Shown here: positions 22,556 to 27,905 of the stretch, piece after piece | How positions within the stretch are numbered: position 1 is the stretch's first letter | Layout of the letters: the number at the start of each line of letters is the position of its first letter | Assembly: GCA_002495645.1 (NCBI GenBank) | Contig: DAGF01000118.1 | Span: 1-27,905 of the forward strand | Source of the DNA: Euryarchaeota archaeon UBA549 | GTDB lineage: Archaea > Thermoplasmatota > Poseidoniia > Poseidoniales > Poseidoniaceae | DNA: 27,905 nucleotides | Reading direction: 5' to 3' | Position numbers and translations under genes: made by a program | Notes under the pieces: generated by a model | The model's database searches: none | Told to the model about the DNA's origin: nothing | Seen by the model: only the letters and a program-made list of their open reading frames with translations

Positions 22556-24139
22556 TCAAAACCCACTCGGCGCCATGTATGTGCCGAATTTATCCTTCAT
22601 CGCGGTTATGATTTCTCCTAATGTTGCTCGAAGGCGAACGGCTTCAATGACCAGCGGGAACAAATTTTCATCAGTTCCTGCGGCCTTGCGTATGGAGTCG
22701 AGTGCCTGCGATACTGCATCATTGTTGCGAGAGGAACGTAGTTGTGTCAGGCGCTCAGTTTGACGTTCACCCAAGGTGGCGTCGGTTTTCATGATGGAAA
22801 TGTCTTCAATTTCATCCATGGTCCCATAATTGACGCCAACAATGTTGCGCTGGTTCTTTTCAATCTCGTTGAGATATTGATAGGCCGAAAGATGGATTTC
22901 TTGTTGTTGCCAACCTTGCTCAATGGCTGAAAGTGCACCGCCTTTTTCCTCAATTTCATCGATGAGGGCCGTTGCAGCATCGTATATTTTCCGCGTCAAC
23001 TGTTCAACATGCCATGATCCGGCGATGGGATCCACAGTATCTGCAACACCGGATTCTTCGGCAATTATTTGTTGGGTACGTAAGGCGACGGTTGCCGAGG
23101 CTTCAGTTGGTAGACCCAAGGCTTCGTCGTACGAGTTCGTGTGCAGACTCTGTGTGCCTCCAAGGACTGCGGCCAATGCTTGTATCGTCACTCGTGCAAC
23201 GTTGTTCAACGGCTGTTGTGCTGTGAGACTAACACCAGCAACTTGTGTGTGGAAGCGTAGCATTGTGGATTTGGGATTCTTTGGGTCATAGCGTTGTTTC
23301 ATGAGGTCGTGCCAGAGGGTGCGAGCCGCTCGGAATTTTGCAATTTCTTCAAAAAAGTCATTGTGGCAATTAAAGAAAAACGAGAGCCTTGGAGCAAATG
23401 TGTCGATCTCAAGCCCGGTTGCAACGGCTGCTTCGACATAGGCGAGTGCATTGGCGAGTGTGAAGGCCACCTCTTGTATGGCGGTTGAGCCAGCTTCTCG
23501 AATGTGGTAGCCTGAAATTGAAATGGTGTTCCACTTGGGCACATGTTCTGCACAGAATTCAAAGATGTCCGTAATTAACCTCATACTTTGAGCAGGTGGG
23601 AAAACATAGGTGCCCCGTGCAATGTATTCCTTGAGAATATCATTCTGGATGGTTCCTTTCAAATCAGTCATTGAAGCACCTTGCTCTTCGGCAGTAACGA
23701 TGTACATGGCCAGAAGCACCATGGCCGGGGCGTTGATGGTCATTGACGTGCTGACAGCGTCCAAAGGAATGCCATCAAAAAGGAGTTTCATGTCTTCTAC
23801 TGAAGAGATGGATACACCGACTTTGCCTACTTCGCCAAAGGACAATTCATCATCTGCATCCAACCCGAGTTGGGTTGGTAAATCGAAAGCCACAGAGAGG
23901 CCCATTTGGCCACGTTCCAGAAGGAGTTTGAAACGCTCATTCGTCGCTTCTGCACTTGAAAATCCTGCATACTGGCGCATGGTCCACAAGCGTGAACGAT
24001 ACATGGTTTCGTGAATCCCCCGCGTGTATGGTGGGTGGCCGGCTGGAGGTAAATCAGCAACGGCATCATCTTGATTGAGAGAAAGGGGCAACGGTATACC
24101 GCTGAGGGTATTCCAATCAGCTTTGCGTTCGCTGCCCAT
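22556..24139 (-). CDS. Methylmalonyl-CoA mutase catalytic (large) subunit, no cobalamin domain
   Basis: Catalyses methylmalonyl-CoA to succinyl-CoA using adenosylcobalamin bound by a separate subunit. The 527-residue protein is the TIM-barrel part only. YRSRLWTMRQYAGFSSA, RGQMGLSVAFDLPTQLG and NTISISGYHIREAG (active-site His) are all present. The C-terminus ends FGTYMAPSGF, where the fused enzymes would continue into the DxHxxG cobalamin domain. That domain is not in this window, so a small subunit must be encoded elsewhere. ATG 24139 follows GTGAGTGCC; GTG 24160 is an alternative. It is followed by the epimerase. Confidence 0.95.
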   Translation of the reverse strand: MGSERKADWNTLSGIPLPLSLNQDDAVADLPPAGHPPYTRGIHETMYRSRLWTMRQYAGFSSAEATNERFKLLLERGQMGLSVAFDLPTQLGLDADDELSFGEVGKVGVSISSVEDMKLLFDGIPLDAVSTSMTINAPAMVLLAMYIVTAEEQGASMTDLKGTIQNDILKEYIARGTYVFPPAQSMRLITDIFEFCAEHVPKWNTISISGYHIREAGSTAIQEVAFTLANALAYVEAAVATGLEIDTFAPRLSFFFNCHNDFFEEIAKFRAARTLWHDLMKQRYDPKNPKSTMLRFHTQVAGVSLTAQQPLNNVARVTIQALAAVLGGTQSLHTNSYDEALGLPTEASATVALRTQQIIAEESGVADTVDPIAGSWHVEQLTRKIYDAATALIDEIEEKGGALSAIEQGWQQQEIHLSAYQYLNEIEKNQRNIVGVNYGTMDEIEDISIMKTDATLGERQTERLTQLRSSRNNDAVSQALDSIRKAAGTDENLFPLVIEAVRLRATLGEIITAMKDKFGTYMAPSGF

Positions 24140-24181
24140 GGCACTCACAAGGGTGGCCACTTCATCAAGACTCGCCTAGAT

Positions 24182-24688
24182 TCAGTGCTCCACGCCGCCA
24201 GGTCCGTGAGCATGCCCGTGAGCCAACTCTTCTTCTGAGGCTTCTTGCAGTTCTACAACCTCAACAGAAAACGTAAGTGATTTACCCGCCAGTGCGTGGT
24301 TGAAATCGGCGGTGATGAATTCATCGGACACCGCTTTGACAAAGAACGGGGCAGGGCCCTGAATGGTTTGTGCGACAAGTTGCATTCCAACTTCAATGGT
24401 CACGCCGCTCTTTTCAAGTTGAGCGAATTCAGATTTCGGGAACTCGGCGATCAATTCTTCGATGGGTTCTCCGTAAGCGCGTTCTGGACTGAGCGTGAAT
24501 TCACGACGTTCACCAACAACGGCACCCATGAGTTCCTCTTCAAAACCAGGAATCATTTGTCGGTGCCCGACTAAGAATTTGAGAGGATCTCTCCCCTCAC
24601 TCGTGTCAAAGACTTCACCCGTATCAGGGAGCGTTCCTGTGTAATGCACGCTAGCAACGATGTTTTCGGCTACTTTTAGGTCACTCAT
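24182..24688 (-). CDS. slyD: FKBP-type peptidyl-prolyl isomerase, SlyD-like
   Basis: A 168-residue prolyl isomerase/chaperone. The FKBP core VHYTGTLPDTGEVFDTS is followed by DPLKFLVGHRQMIPGFEEEL and then the inserted flap domain (about residues 72-130) seen in SlyD. The C-terminal tail is acidic then His-rich (HGHAHGPGGVEH), suggesting metal binding as in bacterial SlyD. ATG 24688 is 4 bases after the upstream gene's stop, and the mutase gene begins 42 bases after its own stop. Confidence 0.92.
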   Translation of the reverse strand: MSDLKVAENIVASVHYTGTLPDTGEVFDTSEGRDPLKFLVGHRQMIPGFEEELMGAVVGERREFTLSPERAYGEPIEELIAEFPKSEFAQLEKSGVTIEVGMQLVAQTIQGPAPFFVKAVSDEFITADFNHALAGKSLTFSVEVVELQEASEEELAHGHAHGPGGVEH

Positions 24689-24692
24689 GTTC

Positions 24693-25550
24693 TCATCTCT
24701 TTGTGGTCATCCGTTTGACGAGGTCCTTTAGTTCAGCACCGACATCTTCTGGGATAACGAGTTCCGCTTCCTTTTGGTCAATGTATGCCAGACAATCATC
24801 AATGCCCAAGCGCTCACCTTTCGCCCATATTTGGCCAAGAACATTTGAACGGTGTTCCTCGGGAACATTGGGGTTGTCAAGGATGTCTTTTGCTGCGTAT
24901 TTGTATTCCAAATACTTCTGCCGGTTGAGCTTCTTTTCCTGTTTTTGACGGCCGCCACCCTTCTTGTCCATGCGTCGGCGCCCACGGCGTCGGTCTTGCT
25001 TCGACTCAACCTTGGTCTCGATTTTTGCAAAGACATTCTTAACCCGCTTAGCAGGTGCAATGTTGTCCGCTTCTGGAGCGAGGGATGCGAGGTCTGGCTC
25101 AAGAGCCTCATCGGAAACTGGGATGGCGGATTCACTTGTTGGCGAAGCCGTGGAAGGAGCTTCTGGCGTGGCTTCGATGCGGGATGCACTCATCTTCGTC
25201 TCTTCGGACTTTCTGCGCAATTCTGCAAGACGGTCTTCGTGAGATTGAACAAGTGGTTTTTCTTCCTTTTTCTTCGGAAGTTCCACTGGTACAGGCGCAG
25301 GTGCAACGACGGGGGCCGAAACATCACCTTTCTGCTCCAATTTCTCAATGGCCTCGCGTTGCTTGCGCTCTAAATCAGCCTTGATGTCTCGGGGTTGATT
25401 GACCGGCGTTTCTGCTGGCGCCACAGGACGTCGGGCATGCTGGCGCTCACGGTCTTCTCGTCGACGGCGGTGTTGCTGAGAAGCATCTTTTGCAAAAGGA
25501 TTGAATTCCTCCTTTCTTCCCCGTCGTCCGTTGATTGATAATTCCCCCAA
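24693..25550 (-). CDS. Unknown charged, low-complexity protein
   Basis: No family is recognised. It has 285 residues and no hydrophobic segment. The N-terminal half is disordered: Arg-rich (QQHRRRREDRERQHARR), then Pro/Ala/Glu stretches. A basic block (KQDRRRGRRRMDKKGG) leads into a C-terminal helical module of ~80 residues (KLNRQKYLEYKYAAKDILDN through ELKDLVKRM) that looks folded. The basic regions suggest nucleic-acid binding, but this is a guess. There is no ATG in the first ~100 codons; TTG 25550 is the best start because a TATA element sits about 24 bases upstream, implying a leaderless TTG start. It leads the operon with FKBP and the mutase. Confidence 0.68.
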   Translation of the reverse strand: MGELSINGRRGRKEEFNPFAKDASQQHRRRREDRERQHARRPVAPAETPVNQPRDIKADLERKQREAIEKLEQKGDVSAPVVAPAPVPVELPKKKEEKPLVQSHEDRLAELRRKSEETKMSASRIEATPEAPSTASPTSESAIPVSDEALEPDLASLAPEADNIAPAKRVKNVFAKIETKVESKQDRRRGRRRMDKKGGGRQKQEKKLNRQKYLEYKYAAKDILDNPNVPEEHRSNVLGQIWAKGERLGIDDCLAYIDQKEAELVIPEDVGAELKDLVKRMTTKR

Positions 25551-25570
25551 GTAATTGCGCTCGCTACCCG

Positions 25571-25577
25571 TTAAAAA
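25571..25577 (-). promoter_or_regulatory. TATA box for the charged protein-FKBP-mutase-epimerase operon
   Basis: Read on minus, GGTTTTTAACGG; the T/A core at 25571-25577 is centred 24 bases before TTG 25550, in a 45-base gap after kae1. The spacing matches the other leaderless-looking promoters here. The core is less canonical, so confidence is moderate. Confidence 0.4.
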
Positions 25578-25595
25578 CCGTATTCATCCATGTCG

Positions 25596-26609
25596 TTATG
25601 ACCAAACAATTGGCGTTTGGTCGGTTCTGAGATACTGATCAATGGCGCTCTGCTCCAAAGAAGTGGTTCGCTTCTTCAATTCAAGCCATCCGAGGAGAGC
25701 AATCATGGTGCCGTTATCAATACAATACATTCGCGGAGGTGCGAACGAGGCGCCCTCACGGTCAGATGACATCTCTTCACACATTGTCCGGATTCGCTGA
25801 TTGCAAGCAACACCGCCACCCAACAAGAGTTCGGTTTTACCGGTGTGTGCCATGGCTCGTTCGGCGACTTCAACACATGAAGCGAAAGCATGTTCCTGCA
25901 ATGACCAGCAAACCGCATTGAGCGGTGCGCCATTATCGATAAGACGTTGAGCAGCGGTCAAAAGGCCTGAAAATGCAAGGTCCATCCCACGCACAGCATA
26001 GGGGAGTTGCAGCCCCTCCATGTCAGGATTGGGGTTCTCTGCAAGATATTCATTCGCTAATTGCTCGATTTTAGGCCCTCCGGGGAACGGAATGCCTTGG
26101 TTTCGTGCAAACTTGTCAAGCATGTTACCAATGCCGATGTCCAATGTTTCGCCCAATACGCGATACCGGCCGTTGAGGCGGGCAATGACTTGTGTATTGC
26201 CTCCAGAAACATAGAGCAGAACAGGGTCGTCACAACCGCACTGTTGCCGTCCAATTTCGATGTGAGCAACGCAGTGGTTGACGCCGATCAGTGGTACATC
26301 CATACGGGTTGCTAGACCGCGGGCGACGGCTGCACCAACACGCAAGCAGGGGCCGAGACCAGGTCCTTGGGAATACGCAACTGCACCGATGTCTTCGATA
26401 CCAAGATTATGTTGCTCGAGTACCTTTTGGAATAATTCAGATGCAACGTCTTTGTGGTGGTCGGCGGCCTCTCTTGGATGAATTCCACCTTGGTCGGGGC
26501 GCAGTGTGTCGCTTGCAGCAGGGTAAGGAATTCCTTCTGCGTCCACCAACCCAAATGAAAGCGTGTGCGCCGTGGTTTCAATCCCAAGCGTCCAACCTGC
26601 CATGGACAT
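25596..26609 (-). CDS. kae1: Kae1/TsaD-family tRNA N6-threonylcarbamoyladenosine protein
   Basis: The catalytic subunit that places threonylcarbamoyl on A37 of ANN-decoding tRNAs (KEOPS complex). The 337-residue ASKHA-fold protein has the archaeal/eukaryotic form of the metal motif, VNHCVAHIEIG (His112, His116). YSQGPGLGPCLRVG, LLYVSGGNTQV and a late CIDNGTMIALLG are also present. No Bud32 kinase is fused at the C-terminus, unlike in some euryarchaea. ATG 26609 (MSMAGWTLGIETTAHTLSFG) places the first strand correctly; further upstream in-frame ATGs would run into the divergent hutI. A sulfatase or sugar-kinase role is ruled out by the motif set. Confidence 0.95.
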   Translation of the reverse strand: MSMAGWTLGIETTAHTLSFGLVDAEGIPYPAASDTLRPDQGGIHPREAADHHKDVASELFQKVLEQHNLGIEDIGAVAYSQGPGLGPCLRVGAAVARGLATRMDVPLIGVNHCVAHIEIGRQQCGCDDPVLLYVSGGNTQVIARLNGRYRVLGETLDIGIGNMLDKFARNQGIPFPGGPKIEQLANEYLAENPNPDMEGLQLPYAVRGMDLAFSGLLTAAQRLIDNGAPLNAVCWSLQEHAFASCVEVAERAMAHTGKTELLLGGGVACNQRIRTMCEEMSSDREGASFAPPRMYCIDNGTMIALLGWLELKKRTTSLEQSAIDQYLRTDQTPIVWS

Positions 26610-26654
26610 TCCACAGACCGATTGTTCTTCAACCCTCTTCTTACTTACTCGTTC

Positions 26655-27905
26655 ATGCGGAGCGTGTTTGTTAATCTCGGCCCGCTGGTTTCCTTTCGAA
26701 ATGCGCCACAGCATTCTCTTGAAAACTCAGTAGAATCCTCTGGATTGGGAATTGTTATTGAAAAGGGTGCAATTACACAAATTAAAGATTCAGAAGATTT
26801 GATTGAAGAGTTTTCCATACCTGATGGACGGCACTCGGTTCTAGGTGAAACTGCATGTTTTGACGTCCAAGGACACGCCGTTGTACCTGGGCTCATCGAT
26901 GGACACACCCATCTGCTGTGGGCTGGTGATCGTTCCAGAGAAGTATCATGGCGCCGGGAGGGGAAGAGTTACGCCGAAATTGCGTCTTTGGGAGGAGGAA
27001 TACAATACACTGTTCAGCAAACCAGGGTGGCAACTGATGACGCCCTTCATATCCTCGGCTACCAGCGGCTACGAGAGGCTTTGCACACAGGAACGACGCA
27101 CCTTGAAGCAAAGAGTGGTTATGGCTTGAATGTTGAATCAGAACTCCGACTTCTCGAGATCGCCGAGCGATTGAACACCAATGCACATACGCCAACGATC
27201 GACCATACATGGATGGGTGCGCACGATATTCCTCGCGGCCAGACCGCAGAATCATATGTTGAAGAATTGGTTTCTGAACAATTGCCAGCTATCGTTGAAC
27301 AAAACATCGCACGTTCTGCTGATGTCTTTTGTGAACCTGGCTGGTTTTCAACAGAGCAGAGCGAGACTGTATTGCGGGCGTCAAGAAATCAGGGATTAGC
27401 ACTTCGGATGCACGTGGATGAATTTGCAGACGGGGGAGGCGGGGCACTTGCGGCAGATTTGGGTGTGGAAACTGCTGATCACGCCTATCATACCCCAATG
27501 GATGTTCGACTGAAAATGAAGGAATGTGGCGTCAACACTGGATTCCTTCCCGGCACTCCTTATGCCATGGGCGATGGATGGCCGAACATGGACGAAGTTG
27601 TTGACGAGGCCATACCGTTCACGCTTGCATCGGATTTCAATCCCAATTGCCGAACACTCAGCCTTCCGTTCATGTGTTCCTTGATGGTTCAACGTTGTGG
27701 CATGCATCCACTTCAGGCCGTGGCGGCGGTCTCGGTCAACGCTGCGCGTACCACGCCGCATCCATCTGGCATGCCTCACGGCATCATCGCCGAAGGTGCT
27801 GCAGCAAATTTCAACATCGTTGATGGAGAACATTGGGAGTCGATGGTGTTGAACACATCATCATCCCCGTTTTCTGAGACAGTCCTTAACGGCCAATTTA
27901 TCTCC
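26655..27905 (+). CDS. hutI: Imidazolonepropionase, cut by the window end
   Basis: Hydrolyses 4-imidazolone-5-propionate to N-formimino-glutamate, the third step of histidine breakdown. The frame is open for 417 codons to the right edge. Metal-ligand motifs are HTHLLWAGDR (about residue 84), HVDEFADGGG and ASDFNPNCRTLSLP. SWRREGKSYAEIASLGGGI, LEAKSGYGL and DVFCEPGWF complete the HutI pattern and distinguish it from other amidohydrolases. The usual length is about 400-420, so only a few codons are probably missing. ATG 26655 has no clear ribosome site; the 45-base gap to divergent kae1 must hold both upstream regions. Other hut genes, if present, would lie beyond the edge. Confidence 0.93.
   Translation, partial: MRSVFVNLGPLVSFRNAPQHSLENSVESSGLGIVIEKGAITQIKDSEDLIEEFSIPDGRHSVLGETACFDVQGHAVVPGLIDGHTHLLWAGDRSREVSWRREGKSYAEIASLGGGIQYTVQQTRVATDDALHILGYQRLREALHTGTTHLEAKSGYGLNVESELRLLEIAERLNTNAHTPTIDHTWMGAHDIPRGQTAESYVEELVSEQLPAIVEQNIARSADVFCEPGWFSTEQSETVLRASRNQGLALRMHVDEFADGGGGALAADLGVETADHAYHTPMDVRLKMKECGVNTGFLPGTPYAMGDGWPNMDEVVDEAIPFTLASDFNPNCRTLSLPFMCSLMVQRCGMHPLQAVAAVSVNAARTTPHPSGMPHGIIAEGAAANFNIVDGEHWESMVLNTSSSPFSETVLNGQFIS

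Noticed and set aside
1..27905. tRNA genes, CRISPR arrays, insertion sequences, riboswitches
   Set aside because: No cloverleaf, regular repeat-spacer pattern, transposase frame or recognisable aptamer was found; intergenic space is under 190 bases everywhere.

Overview
The window reads as a compact archaeal chromosome segment, most likely from a marine planktonic euryarchaeon of the Marine Group II (Poseidoniales) type. The archaeal assignment rests on archaeal/eukaryotic ribosomal proteins (eS19, eL39, eL31, eS17), a PDCD5-family protein, a Kae1-type tRNA t6A enzyme and TATA-type promoters. The Marine Group II assignment is an inference from mixing this core with bacterial-type metabolism (PntA, type I FolE, a QueC-MsrB fusion, HutI, a split methylmalonyl-CoA mutase) and very large secreted Ig-like surface proteins. 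Both strands are used, and no gap between genes exceeds about 190 bases. I saw no tRNA, rRNA, CRISPR array, insertion sequence or prophage gene.

Layout. 1-1150 (-): transhydrogenase alpha subunit, cut by the left edge, divergent from malate dehydrogenase (1337-2275, +). 2269-5730 (-): a long TPR scaffold protein, then an A-type Fe-S carrier and a YgfZ/IBA57-like protein, a likely Fe-S maturation pair. 5836-7157 (+): FMN reductase and a SUMF1-fold protein, joined by an ATGA overlap. 7154-12322 (-): a two-pass membrane protein, a ~1184-residue surface protein, a possible small ORF and a PqqD-domain protein. 12463-15048 (+): ribosomal operon eS19, PDCD5, eL39, eL31, eS17, a small unknown and TrmJ. 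15040-18081 (-): a preQ0 operon led by a 57-residue ribbon-helix-helix regulator: RHH, folE, queE, queC::msrB, queD. 18223-19722 (+): class III aminotransferase. 19719-22069 (-): small unknown plus NatA/NatB-type ABC exporter. 22115-25550 (-): charged unknown protein, FKBP, methylmalonyl-CoA mutase catalytic subunit and epimerase. 25596-26609 (-): kae1. 26655-27905 (+): hutI, cut by the right edge.

How the genes work together. The preQ0 operon encodes each step from GTP (FolE) through QueD and QueE to QueC, giving the 7-cyano-7-deazaguanine precursor of archaeosine. Its QueC is fused to a complete methionine-R-sulfoxide reductase and has lost the four cysteines that normally hold the structural zinc. 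The mutase and epimerase interconvert propionate-derived methylmalonyl-CoA and succinyl-CoA, but the mutase lacks its cobalamin domain, so a partner must lie elsewhere. All four convergent gene pairs overlap at their stop codons, a strong sign of compaction.
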